A stretch of 64,000 nt of DNA from NCBI RefSeq assembly GCF_032854445.1, contig NC_088296.1:26924667-26988666 (forward strand), read 5' to 3'. The notes beneath the pieces are model-generated. The model was not told where the DNA came from and made no database searches. It saw only the letters and a program-made list of their open reading frames with translations. The stretch is from Liolophura sinensis. Its lineage: Eukaryota > Mollusca > Polyplacophora > Chitonida > Chitonidae. Both the position numbers and the translations under genes were made by a program. Below are positions 1-10,912 of this stretch, in pieces (within the stretch, counting starts at the first letter, position 1; every line of letters begins with the position of its first letter).

Positions 1-1353
1 GATTTCTGGGGCACTGAAGTCTTGCGCGAAGATGATACTGTCAGGAGGTCGCTTTGTGACTGTCAAGTCGTGGTGATGAAGACTCAGTGTCCTATCTTCG
101 TACGACACGTAGTGCTCTCTGTTCTTCAGGGATTCGTACAGGTCCCTTTCTCCGATCTTCCCGATGATGAAGAACCTCTCCGGATGTTCTATACCCATGT
201 ATGGGTTTGCGCCCATGTCGTACCTCTTCAGTACGACCTCTGACCCATGTACTGCCAGGTAATCACCAGGCCTCTTTATCAGTTCTAGAGTTACCACAAA
301 CACTGGTTTCTTAGCCCTGGTATCATATCCCACGTACGTGGTTCTATTAAACGCGTCCTTTCTCCGCCTTTTCGGAGTGGGAGTCAGTTTGTCTTGAGCA
401 CGACTGTTGAAGCTGATGTAAACGTTGTGATATTTCGGCTTCAGGTGTATTTGCACAATATCGTGGACTGTTCCTACGACACGAGACTGGAACAACACTC
501 CGCCATATCCGCTGATGTGTGAGCGTTGTCGAGAGGCGTATACTCTGGCAGTTTCCATTCTTATAATATTGACTCGAACAGTGAGTTCAATTTTGAGGAA
601 TTCCTGATATCCGCTGGAGTAGTCTCCCTTGTTCTGACGACGCACAGTGAGCGTGAAGACCAGGGTTTCCTGGTGAGATGTTCGTATTACATCTCTTAGC
701 GCCTTCTGGACGTCGCTTGGCTTCTGGCCGTAAAGACGAAGGTCGTTTACTCTTAGTATCTCATGTTTTTGTTTTAACTCAGCTGCTGAGAAGGCAGAAT
801 TCTCTGTTATGTCAACCACAGTATGCCGATGTGTGTTTTGGGAATCCCGATGTGAAGCTATAAATAGACCAGTGTGAATTTTCTCTGGTAGCCCGTCCAG
901 TTTAACCATGAGCTCTTCAGCCTCTCGTGTTTGGCCGGGCCACGAATCGTCATGTGGACCAGGGCTGTCCTCCGAGTCACCCCCTGTCGGTGGATCGAAG
1001 AGAGTTGCTGGACACTCTAAACAAGCAATGTGAAAATACTGTGAGTGTCACACGTCACAAAAACTTTTTTTAACATTTAGAACTAGAAACTCAGTACATA
1101 GGCGGACAACACTTGATGTTAATGTCAACAAGTGTTAATGTGACAGTAATGCTAGACTGGGCTAAAACATTTTAGTACCATTTTTTTTACCAAATCCTAT
1201 ATGTTGGATTTAACATTAAGTACAATATTTAACATCCCAGTGTTAGGATCTTAGGATTATACCTGTGTCTATCAGTCCACAAATCTCCTCCATATCCAGC
1301 GCCGTTATGTTGGTTGCGTTTACCACAAACGAAGCGTTACGCCTTGATGCCAT
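1..1353 (-). CDS. PDZ-like plus beta-trefoil (IL-1/FGF-like) protein, cut by the window edge
   Basis: Two coding exons are visible: 1353-1263 (ATG at 1353, donor GTATAA) and 1016 to beyond position 1 (acceptor TTGTTTAG). The phase-1 junction joins correctly and gives at least 369 residues. There is no signal peptide or membrane segment. Residues 38-65 are acidic and Ser/Pro-rich. Residues about 75-157 fit a PDZ domain: VVDITENSAF, then KHEILRVNDLRL in place of the usual GDxILxVNG, ending in FTLTVRR. Residues about 185-365 have the size and C-terminal pattern of an IL-1/FGF beta-trefoil: RFFIIGKI, DLYESLKNREHYVSY, LSLH and FAQDF line up with the IL-1 pattern FxFxKI...FES...P.WYIS...F.F. A basic run, PKRRRK, lies at 245-250. 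IL-1 proteins also lack leaders, so this may be an unconventionally secreted cytokine-like protein. That role is inference; the family match is by eye. The C-terminus lies outside the window. Confidence 0.72.
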
Positions 1354-1370
1354 GATGATTTTTTTGTGTC

Positions 1371-1402
1371 TGAATACTGCAAGCGGAGCGAGAATTTATA
1401 TA
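1371..1402 (-). promoter_or_regulatory. TATA box and initiator of the PDZ/beta-trefoil gene
   Basis: On the minus strand TATATAAA occupies 1402-1395. An initiator-like TCAGAC has its A at 1371, exactly 31 bases downstream of the first T of the TATA box. The ATG follows 18 bases later at 1353, giving a very short 5' UTR. The spacing is that of a focused core promoter. Confidence 0.75.
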
Positions 1403-1422
1403 CGCAGGCTTATCTGGAGCTC

Positions 1423-1441
1423 GGAAATCCCCCTGACGTAA
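1423..1441 (-). promoter_or_regulatory. Proximal NF-kappaB site next to a CRE/ATF-like site
   Basis: The minus strand reads GGGGATTTCC at 1432-1423, a perfect match to the kappaB consensus GGGRNWYYCC, about 52-61 bases upstream of the predicted start. Directly beyond it, at 1434-1441 on the plus strand, is TGACGTAA, a CRE/ATF or C/EBP-like octamer. Adjacent kappaB and ATF-type sites are a common arrangement in inducible immune promoters. Binding is not shown here. Confidence 0.65.
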
Positions 1442-1571
1442 AACCCCGGCTATGTTTAGCACCACATCTGCTCATAACGGTCACGCGAACGCTTATTATT
1501 CAGACCGGCTATAACCATGGTATTTTATACCTATAGTGAAATTTGTGTGGACAACCGCGATGTAACACAGC

Positions 1572-1583
1572 GGGGGAATCCCC
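1572..1583. promoter_or_regulatory. Distal palindromic NF-kappaB site
   Basis: GGGGGAATCCCC is palindromic and contains GGGGAATCCC, a perfect GGGRNWYYCC match. It lies about 201-212 bases upstream of the predicted start of the PDZ/beta-trefoil gene. A weaker IRF-like element (AAACGAAA, 1634-1641) lies further upstream. Confidence 0.6.
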
Positions 1584-1904
1584 TCATACACCGCTGTACA
1601 TCCAGGCTATATGACCACATAACCTATACATAAAAACGAAAACTGTAAACAAAATACTCACAGCTGACACAAGTAAAGTGGGGGTTTTCCGATTACAAAT
1701 CCACCGCAGCACATGGTCAGCAAGCTTATCGGTTGAACCCAACTCTCGTTACTTCTTCTACGGCTTTACGTCAGATTTTGTTGTTGCTTTGGGGGACATG
1801 TGCTGGTGGTTTTCCTCACTCATAAGACCGGACTGTCGTCATAAAAGTGCTACACGTGTAGTAAAATACTACTGTACTTGTGATGCACTAATTTATTTAT
1901 TTAT

Positions 1905-2155
1905 TTACTTGACTGACCGATGTCTCACTTCACAGAGCGTCCGCTTCGAGGGCAGTAGATCCAGGTTCAATCCTGCGTCGTGTCACACCCCATTGAGGCG
2001 CATTAGTTGCCTTCGGTAAGTCGTCCCAGTGAAGCAGCACTAGATAAAAGAGCGGTGGAAATCAGTCGTGCAACACATTACATGCAGTCATATGACTGAA
2101 AAATTGTTAAGTACAGAGCTAAACCACAAGCACTCACTCACTCACCCACTCCCTT
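1905..2155 (+). mobile_element. tRNA-derived SINE, family B
   Basis: This copy shares with those at 38560-38832 and 54340-54675 the block GTGAAGCAGCACTAGAT, a GGAAATC...CGT.CAACA segment, GTTAAGTAC and a CACTCACTCACTC tail. The tRNA-like head is decayed here, but a B-box-like GGTTCAATCC survives near 1964-1973. It is about 250 bases long, non-coding and dependent on LINE machinery. Confidence 0.7.
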
Positions 2156-2219
2156 GACTGATGAATATTTTACATATCGGCAACGGTGGTCATTATTATG
2201 GTTAGAATAAACCCGATGG

Positions 2220-2408
2220 AGAATACACTTGTTACACATATTGTTTTCCTCTCCGGCCGTAATTGGGAAGGTCTGGCAGCTACCTGCGGATGGTCGTGGG
2301 GTTCCCCCGGGCTCTGCCCGGTTTCCTCCCACCATAATGGTGGCCGCCGTCGTAGAAGTGAAATATTTTTGAGTATGGCGTAAAACACCAATCAAATAAA
2401 TACATAAA
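2220..2408 (+). mobile_element. SINE, family A (3' body)
   Basis: The body matches the family found throughout the window: TCTCCGGCCGT, GGATGGTCGTGGG, CCGGGCTCTGCCCGGTTTCC, CACCATAATG, then GGCGTAAAACACCAATCAAA and an A/T-rich (AAAT)n tail. The tRNA-like head is missing or decayed. Confidence 0.85.
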
Positions 2409-5345
2409 TTAATACATATTGTTTAAGAGTAGTGGCATTAACTGGGACATACGGTAGTTGGCAAATGATCAAACGTATCTCATGAAGTCCGACTTCTTGC
2501 ATGTCCATTTTTAGCGTATAGTGTTTTATTTTAATTGTATATTTTTGTGTGTTTATTTTTCTGGCATAAATGGAAATGCTGTACTTTCTGGTAAAGCGAC
2601 GTAGAGATAACATCGGTTACACAGAAGTTCAAGAAGTGTACACAAAATGATACCACGCATAGGATGAAATCCGACTAGTTGTCAGTTTATCTCACATAGG
2701 TCTTTATTCTAACATTTTTGTTGTTGAGAAGTTTCCTTGATAAAATTAAAAACACTACTTTCTGGTAAAATGACTATGAGGTAACGTCACTTACATGACA
2801 GTACGAGAACCGTCTATTCGCGAGTGAGTTTTACCTACACGTCATCCTTCCCCAAATAGGCAATGATTTCATGGTGGTATTTATTTACATCTGTCCTACA
2901 ACGGTGATACGCTTGAGAGAATCGCTCTGCACAATGTGTACCATACAAACTGGCACACCGATATATGACAACGATATATCAGAGCATCCACAAGATCTGA
3001 CGTCGAAGTGAACGATGTGGTTGATTTGCTGTCACCTGCCAAAAGCCGTTGGCTTACCCCCGCTTATTACCTATAGTGCTGAAAATAGTCATTAGGCTAC
3101 TGCATGTACATTTCAGTCACGCCTTATGCATGTGTCAGCTCAGACCGTGAGCATCGACAGCATCCTGACGCGCAGCCCCTAGGCTCGAAGGACTGAAGGC
3201 CTGACTTTGTGCTGTCCAGACAAAACGCTTTTTGAGAAATTTTTCTAGCGTATTCATTCTTTATATCCACTTGTTTCGTGTGTAAATTATGACCCATTGA
3301 TGAATTACTTGGAAATACAGCCACACTATGAACTTTTATAATCTCATTACGTATACATATGTATAATCTTATGAAAAGTAATAACCCCGAAGCATGGAGT
3401 ACCTCATTTACAGAAGCGTAACGGACCGTGTTCTGTTTAGGACATTCCAAATTCTGTTGATTTACGATGATTCTTCGATCTTCCTAGTGGAAACATATCA
3501 TTCAGAATAAAGAATGTAAAGTACATCCACAGAAATAAACTGACAAAATTCATAAATTCGGCAATAAACTTTGAAAGAAATGGATTTCTACTCAGTTGAA
3601 ACGTTTTCTGCGTGGTGAAAGCGCTTTCCTCGCGGTGTAAATATCTTCTTGGCGGAGAAAAGGTTTACTCCTCGCGGAAAAGGTTTAGACCTACATTACG
3701 GACAAAAGGGTCACATCGCTGTTATGTGCACGACTGCCGTCAGTTTCTAAATTTAGCTTGCCACTGTTTACATTCGCTGAGTTCGGCGCCTGCTGTCTGC
3801 CTCTGCCTTAGAGTGTTCCAGAATGCGCGCAGTTCGGTGCCTGTTTGTTTACATCAAGTGTTCAGGATTTTTCTTATTCTAGACAATTCCACCAGGTTAT
3901 ATAAGACCTATGAAAGCAGGTCAAACGGAGAGAACAGAGAACGGAGAAAGGAGAATTACTGAGAGCTTGGATACTTTTGCTGTGTATTACTTTAGCAGGC
4001 CTTTTGTGCTGAATTTTGGTGTCTTTTAAAGCCTCTGGCTTTGTTATATCCTATCTCCACCGAGAACTTGTTCAGTCTGAACTTGTATGTTTAATTTGTG
4101 CTCTTGTATACACTGTGCCTATTAGTACACGGACCCTGTCTGACGTGACAAACCTGTGTAATGTGATTCAATCAACAAATTGGGTCAAGATTACTGTGTA
4201 TTTTACTACCTCGAACTTCTGAAATGAATGAATGATTATGACTTTACGCCACATCGGCAATATTTCAGCCATATCGTGGCGATGAACTTCTGAAATAAGT
4301 TTAGTAAACTTGCGTGGAAGGTAATTCAGAATTAAACATTACTATGTGCGCACTCTTTAGAAAAGTCTTCACTGTTTCTGAATTCTACTAGGGTACATTT
4401 TAGCATCACTCGCACAACAGATTTTCTATTAAACTTGAGAGATTTATTGTTTTAGTACAGTTTCCTTTAAGGTACGCCCTATGCTTTTTTCTGATAAAAA
4501 AATAAATCAATAAATAAATAAAGAAATAAGATGACATATATGCAATTTGTGTGAGCTTACAGATTTACGGTGTAGCTTTATCACACTAAATCGTTAGGAA
4601 TGGGCCCGTAATCGTCAATGCTGTTTCGATTTGCCTTTATATTTGTACATATCTATGTAAACAGTATATTATAGTCCGTCATGCCAAATAACACACCTCA
4701 CCCACACTGGACGTAAACCAGATTGGCTGACCTGTTCATCGTTACATAATTATACATGCTGTGAAATCATGTATGTATCAACTATTGTTGTGATTCCGGT
4801 GATAACCTACACAGATTTGTGCGGCTCAGAAAAACAACATCGTGTATACTGTTGTTAGAAGGCTCATAAAGCTATGTATATTAGTCCCTCTAAACCAGAC
4901 CATCCTAACCTGCTTTTTTCTTAGGGCCACGGTCCTCTGCATAAGGAGAGTACATGTATATCAACCAATGGAATATCACTACAGTAGTCATGGTATACAC
5001 ACAGCACGAGCCAGAGCAAACAAATGAAGAGAACTTTGCTATACCTGCTTATTGGCTAACAATATGACCTGGTTTATCGACACATCATTTTTTAGAATTC
5101 CCCAGAGAGGTGGACGAGATTTGGCAGTAGTTCATTACCTGGTTGGCCTTAGGCCCGTTGGCCATGTGCAAGCCAGGTGTATATGTCTTTTTTTTGTCCC
5201 TTGGCACGCGACGTCCGTATCAAAAGAATCGCAGCATAACGGGCACAATCCGTGTAGAGTGTACTGAGTAGGTATTACAAGTATTAATACTGGTCAGTAA
5301 GTTTCATAAAATTTGTTAAAGATAGGTAGTTTATTCCCCGTACTC
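2409..5345. other. No gene seen
   Basis: A/T-rich DNA with short ORFs lacking protein-like composition or splice context. A short element around 4222-4292 (ACTTTACGCCACATCGGCAA..., ATATCGTGGCGA) resembles the 3' end of another repeat family common in gastropods. GCGGxGAAA-type short repeats lie near 3610-3690. Confidence 0.5.
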
Positions 5346-5490
5346 CGGTTGTTTATTTATTTGATTGGTGTTTTACGCCGCACTTCAGAGAATATTTCCC
5401 TTTTACGACGTCGTTCAGCATTTTGGTGGGAGGAAGCCAGGTAAAGGCCAAGGGAAACTCATGACCATCCACAGGAGCTTCACATAAGCG
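5346..5490 (-). mobile_element. SINE, family A, decayed
   Basis: Read on the minus strand, the 3' tail (GGTGTTTTACGCCGCACTTC on plus) and the CAGCATTTTGGTGGGAGGAA segment match family A. The internal body is shortened and divergent. Confidence 0.7.
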
Positions 5491-6779
5491 GAAAATGGTA
5501 CAAACCTCAAGAACCATCTAACAAATAAATAAATGTTAGCATCTATACATAGAGGATATGAAATGAGTAACCCGAAGATGTCAAATTTATTAAACTAGAG
5601 TAGTAGTTAATGAAAACTAATACGAGTTTAATAGATTTGATATTGAGGGTCACGAATTTCATATCCTATTTATCCCATAAATGCCTTATTTTGAATTTAT
5701 AGCGGAAAAATCATCACAGTTAAAAGGTTTCGGAAACCGCACCCACGTCTTATCGCGTAGTGATATCACATATATGTATATATATAGGTCAAGTGAAGCG
5801 TCATCAGTAAGTTACAAGTACATGGCGGAGTATAATATAGTACAAACAAAATTTGTTTACATAACGACCTTTTTTCATACCATAGACGTGTCAAAAGTTT
5901 GTTTTGTACAATATAACAATACGTTCATATTATAACAAGAATATTACATTTTACCACAGAAAGAATTACTGTCTAAAAATATACAAATTTCCCGTTCGCA
6001 GAGTTCTCGCCGTGCAACATTCAAAAGACAACTAACAGATTAATCTAAGGAAGGTTAAACAAGGGAAACAGTATACAGAGTTGTAACGGTTAATTGGAAT
6101 TTAGACATCAGCTAATTTTTTTGTGAAGATTCGGATGACATTTAAATTGGTTTTAGTTTCCCGGATAATGTCAAAATTAGAAAAGCACAAAGTTTTAGGC
6201 CTATAGAATAATGTTAATAAAAATAATGGCCTACCCGATGTTTCCGTTCTGGGGATTTTACTTAGCCTTCGTGGCGATAGCTCTATGTCATAGTCAATGC
6301 CGAGTATTTCCACATTTATTCGATTATCTCTTGTCACATTTATAACCCTGGCGCCTCTTTTTTTTTTTTTTTTGGCACATTTTACGATATCCCCTAATCA
6401 AAAGTCGGCCATGCTGACATTTGCAGACGACAAGAAAACGTTGGAGAAAAAGTTGTAAGAAATGTAGTCCCTGTCCAACCGAGTTGTAACTTTTGATTGG
6501 TCGATTTGATGAATGAAAAGATACACGGACCAGTCAAAATGTCGGAATTTATATTACACGTGGTGCATATCAAAACGATGTCATGCCTTTATTGCTCGAA
6601 AAAAAAACATTTATGGGATAAAAATATATACATATATAATATCTTATGTGATTGACTTGAAGAAGGTCGTCATTTCATAGGATAAAGTTGAAGTCGATGG
6701 CAACGGGTTTTTAAAAAATGGCAACTGCCTGAAAAACCTTATTGTGGTTGTTGATGGAACATAAACTGGATCTTTTATT
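5491..6779. other. No gene seen
   Basis: A/T-rich unassigned sequence. It holds a T(17) run near 6358 and short A runs near 6600. None of the ORFs shows a recognisable domain. Confidence 0.5.
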
Positions 6780-9000
6780 GATCCTCAAAATATCGAAGAC
6801 ACGTAATTATGTGTAAAGTCAACTTCGAGCATAAGTATGACTGTGACAATGGAACAGTAAATGGTCAATACTATCCTCCACAACACATTCCTCACAGAGG
6901 CCTGTATCATGGAGGGCAAAACGAAATAAATACAAATGTGTTGGTATATGACCAGATAATAATCTAACAACAAGGATTTCATCATGGCAGCAGCGAAAAA
7001 TTATAATTGAGAGACATTCTACCCTTTCAGAGTTGTCCCAGTCTCGTTGCCAAATTTCAATAAACTTAGGGGTAATAGAACTTGTAAACATAACGGAACA
7101 TGAATGGCTAAACTGTCGGCCAGCTCGTTGCCAGCTGTGCCGACATGAGCCGGTACCCACTCGAACGATACTGAAATACCAACAGAATAAAGATCAGTAC
7201 ATAAATACAATAGTTGGTATACAATTTTAGAAGATGTTTTCCAAGTATATTTGGTGATGGTCTGTGAAGAAGATGATGAATCTGTAAAAATAACAGCTGA
7301 GGTCGGTTTTAAATCTAACAGAAAATTTAAAGCACAATCAAATCAGATAATCTAAACGATTTATTATACTTTAAATGTGGTATGGTGAAGAATGCACCCA
7401 CTAATTTGGTATCGAACCATTTTAAGCGTCTGTAAATACATGAGGATGTCGTGACCAATTACAATGGAATTGAACCTTGGCACATAACAGATACACTGCT
7501 GAATTGTCACATTTACTGATCTTTGAGTCTAGTTCAGCGGATGTATATGGTATGTACCATTTAAATCCTTACACTGTAATAAAGAAGACATTTGTTTGGA
7601 TGTATAACTGAAAGGCACTGCGTGTGAATCCTGTAAATCATACAAACACTCATAAAATGGAGGTTGAAGAACAGTAGAGGCAGAGTTTTTAACAGGCAAC
7701 TTAAGGATGAGAGAGAAGCTACGAGAGCTCAGACACCGGCGGATGTACAAGGGGCACTCCATACAGAAAACCTGCAGGACGTTTAGTGGCGTCATTTGTA
7801 TACCCACGGTACAAATCCGCAGCGCAGCGCACTGAATCGAATCCAGTCGAATCTATCTCCCAGGATTTCCCAGATACACTTCTCATGATATTTAATACTT
7901 TATGACATTCATTAATTATTAATTATTTGTTCTATGAGGGCATTCCAAGTTAAATGCTTATCGAGCATTGCCTCAAGACACCGGAAAGAATTTGATATTT
8001 TAATGGGAAAATTGTTAACTTTGACAGACCCATCTAAAAATAACACCTTCAGTCTTAGCGAACGACAATTTAAACCCCCATTTATTACTCCATACCATGA
8101 TGACATCTACTCTTTGCTGAATATGTCTCCTCCAAACGTTGGTATTTCGAGAGCAAGTCCATAAAGCTCTATCATCAACAAGCAATGAACATTTAAGGCT
8201 AGGAGGGATAGATTCCGGGATATCATTAATATCTATAGTAAAAAGAATGGGTGACAAAACACTCCCCTGTGGCACCCCATTCTCTACAGGGTGAAGATGA
8301 GAGAAATGCCGACTGACACAAACTTGAATAATATGGTTTTTTCACGAACATTTCCTCACTTCTGCCAATATTCTTCTGTTTCATCAACACACCAGTCCTC
8401 CTGACAACCGTCCTTTTTGTCACCATGGCACCGGCATCTTGGGATGAACTAGTACGGATGATGTTGGACTGGAATTATCGGCCGCAGTGGACATAGCTTT
8501 AGGTGTATTGTTAGTAAATATATCAATATCTTCAATAAACGTATCACCTGAAAAGGACTTTATCCATTCCTATCTATATAGATCCCAATCAGCTTTATGT
8601 ACTCTCCATCTTGGGAGTTCACCCAGGCTATTAACATGTGGAGAAAAATTGTACATAGCATACATTGTGCAATGGTCATTCCCAAAAGGAGAGGACCAAC
8701 TGTAATTAAGACTAATATCAGATGTACATATTGTAAGGTCTAATGCCGATGTATTGCGTATACAAGGGTCTATACGAGTTCATGTGCTATCATTTAAAAT
8801 AACTCAATTTTTTTCTTGGATACAATCTACAACTGTTCTTCAATTAGTGTCTGTTTTTACCCACCCTACAAAGGACTATGAGCATTGAAATCTCCACAAA
8901 TGACATAAGGATTTTTGCAAAACGATAAAAGCAAAATTAAAGTGGTCAGCATCTTACAAGGATTATACAAGTTACCTAAAGTAACAGATATACCATTTAA
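6780..9000 (-). mobile_element. Decayed non-LTR retrotransposon (LINE) with endonuclease, RT and RNase H remnants
   Basis: Reading downwards, the endonuclease is recognised at about 8970-8540 by VICGDFNAHS and the SSPFGNDH motif, then WRVHKADWDLY. Reverse transcriptase follows at 8275-7900 (MPQGSVLSPILFTIDINDIP, with LVDD in the place of the YADD-type catalytic motif). Then come a thumb region near 7807-7530 (PLYIRR), RNase H at about 7210-7100 (SFEWVPAHVGTAGNELAD) and a Cys/His C-terminal segment near 6895-6830. RNase H places it near the I-type and related RNase H-bearing clades. Frameshifts, stops and a large deletion between endonuclease and mid-RT show that it is dead. Confidence 0.85.
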
Positions 9001-9216
9001 GGTAGAAACACAGAGTCATGGTTGTGTTCTTGTTGGTGACATATGAACGGATGTTGTCTGTTGTACACGAACTTGCACGACATCCGGCACTTGAACATTT
9101 CCATGCTGTCCAATTTTCTCTCTTTCGTGTGACCCGGTATTTGTAGCCGCCATACATAACAGCCTGTCCGCTCTCCGTGTTGGAACAAACTCAAGTCGTG
9201 TCTGTGAAGATGCCAT
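8990..9216 (-). pseudogene. FLYWCH zinc-finger remnant with frameshifts
   Basis: Starting at a possible ATG (9216), LEFVPTRR is followed, after a frame change, by YGGYKYRVTRKRENWTAWKC, then CRAS..TTDNIRS, and after a second frame change by EHNHDS. This is the order of a FLYWCH finger: GYxY, W.C, CxA, T, HxH. FLYWCH fingers bind DNA and are often found in mobile elements. This copy is broken in at least two places and sits between a LINE ORF1 remnant and the LINE endonuclease. Confidence 0.6.
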
Positions 9217-9286
9217 TGTTTGGAATGGCCATGTTGATTGCTAGCTACTTTTATTTGGCAAGAGTGAGTGAGTTTCCTTCAGTAAA

Positions 9287-9562
9287 TTAAAGTTTAGACA
9301 AAACTGTGCTGGATTTATACCACCCGTGGATAAACCTTTTGCTACATGTTGACTCTACACAGTGGGTAATCTGACCTATCGCCACTGGGTGCCAGGGGTC
9401 ACCCCTGGCATCTCTGGCGCCCCACACAGTTAATAGAAATATGGCCTTACAACTGGCATTTACAGCACCGTACAACGGTGGAAAGTAAGTTTTAACTTGA
9501 TACACTTCGTATCCTAAATGTACTTCATCAGGTAAGTTTTCTAAGTCGAAAAAGAGTAACAA
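9287..9562 (-). mobile_element. LINE ORF1 remnant with a degenerate CCHC zinc knuckle
   Basis: LPDEVHLGYEVYQVKTYFPP matches the segment that precedes zinc knuckles in ORF1 of I/Jockey-type LINEs (LP..I.LGY..Y.VRPY.P.P.RC). A frame change leads to CCKCQ..GHISINC, a CX2CX4HX4C knuckle with a stop inside, then GRQRCQG. It lies directly upstream of the endonuclease/RT remnant on the same strand and is probably part of the same element. Confidence 0.6.
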
Positions 9563-9944
9563 ACATTTTATCGGAACTTTGTTTTTCCCTATAATAATCG
9601 CTGTGCATAAGTCACTTTACTTTTCTTTTTTTGAGGCCACAAGAACTTTCTCTTCCGTTATATCCTCACCTAAAAGGTAAGTTACCCCAGGAGTAGAATC
9701 AGTCGATGTCTGTGCTCTGCATACTGTATCCTGCCCTATCAATCCAGTTAATGCCAAAGCTCAGGCGAGTACTGCAGAGAAGACAGTGTTATTACAAAGA
9801 GAAGGCTACGATACAATACCACACTCCATACCTAAAGTATAGAGTAATTTATGGCCCTAAACTATGCTTAACTAACCTGAAAAAAAATTGTTTATTATTT
9901 AACTATATATTTATTTATCTATCTATATATTTATATATCTACAT

Positions 9945-10083
9945 ACGTATGTTTGTATGTTTGTATGTATGTATGTATGTATGTATGTATGTATGTATGG
10001 ATGGATGGATGGATGGATGCATGTATGCATGCAAGTATGCATGCATGTATGTATGTATGTATGTATGTATGTATGTATGTATG
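9945..10083. repeat. Tetranucleotide microsatellite (GTAT/GGAT)n
   Basis: Runs of GTAT, GGAT and CATG/GTAT tetranucleotides. Because 4 and 3 are coprime, reading frames stay open on both strands as MYVC-type repeats. These are not genes. Confidence 0.95.
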
Positions 10084-10175
10084 TCCGAGTTCTGGCCTGT
10101 TCCTCCCCACCATAATGCTGGTCGCCGTCGTATAAGTGAAATATTCTTGAGAGCGACGTAAAACAGCCAATATGC
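10084..10175 (+). mobile_element. SINE, family A (3' end)
   Basis: Starts abruptly after the microsatellite in the middle of the family A body (CTGGCCTGTTCC, CCACCATAATGCTGG, CGTCGTATAAGTGAAATATT) and ends at GACGTAAAACAGCCAAT. Confidence 0.85.
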
Positions 10176-10194
10176 CATGTCAATATGGCGTCGT

Positions 10195-10912
10195 TTCTCG
10201 TGAATGCTGTACACAGTTTTAATCATTGTCCTACCGATGGTAAATTAAAACAGGTCCGTTAGAGCCAAAACCTTACCGATTACTTAAGCCCAAGAGACGC
10301 TCTTACTGACAGAACGTTGTTTCAGACCGTAGTTGACTCTCTGTGACGGGTGAGAAACAGGGCGCTATGAATTCTTGTATTTGCTTGTAACGTCGTCTTC
10401 CAATTCTCATTCTTCTACTTTTTCTGATGTACCTACAACTAATGGTGCCTCACTCTCAGCCTACATCTTCTCTTGATGTTAAGAGAAAAATAAATGAAGC
10501 TCTGTTGGAGCTTCGGCCTGCTTTCTTGATTCTCACGACGAAAAACAGAGAAACACCGGCGTCTAAAAATGTCTTTGCTAAAGACAAATGTACTGAGGGT
10601 TGAGCTGAACGAAGAAGGCAGGTTACAGATTTCAGATCCAGATATATTTTGACTGTTCTTCGTTAATATTGAATGAACTTATTTCAACAGCAGCGGAAAG
10701 AACTACTCATAAGATGTTGACAAATCTAAAAATCCAAATATATACCCTGGCATGACAATGACTGCCGTGAAGCCACAAAGGACGGTAAATGCTGCACGCA
10801 GTTTAATTCATTTGTCCTACTAATGATAATTTAAAACAGATCCGCCTTATTAAACCTAAAAGCTTGCCGATTACCAGGGGACAATCTTACTGACAGAACG
10901 TTGTTTCAGACA
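10195..10912. repeat. Pair of diverged direct repeats about 590 bp apart
   Basis: Copy 1 (10195-10330) and copy 2 (10790-10912) share ACTGACAGAACGTTGTTTCA, a diverged GTCCTAC.(G/A)ATG...AAAACAG(G/A)TCCG block and TGCTG(T/C)AC(A/G)CAGTTT. The interval between them shows no gene. Possible fragments of an unnamed interspersed repeat. Confidence 0.7.

Noticed and set aside
22-243. Plus-strand ORF near the left edge
   Set aside because: It is antisense to the coding exon of the PDZ/beta-trefoil gene, which has protein-like sequence and splice sites.
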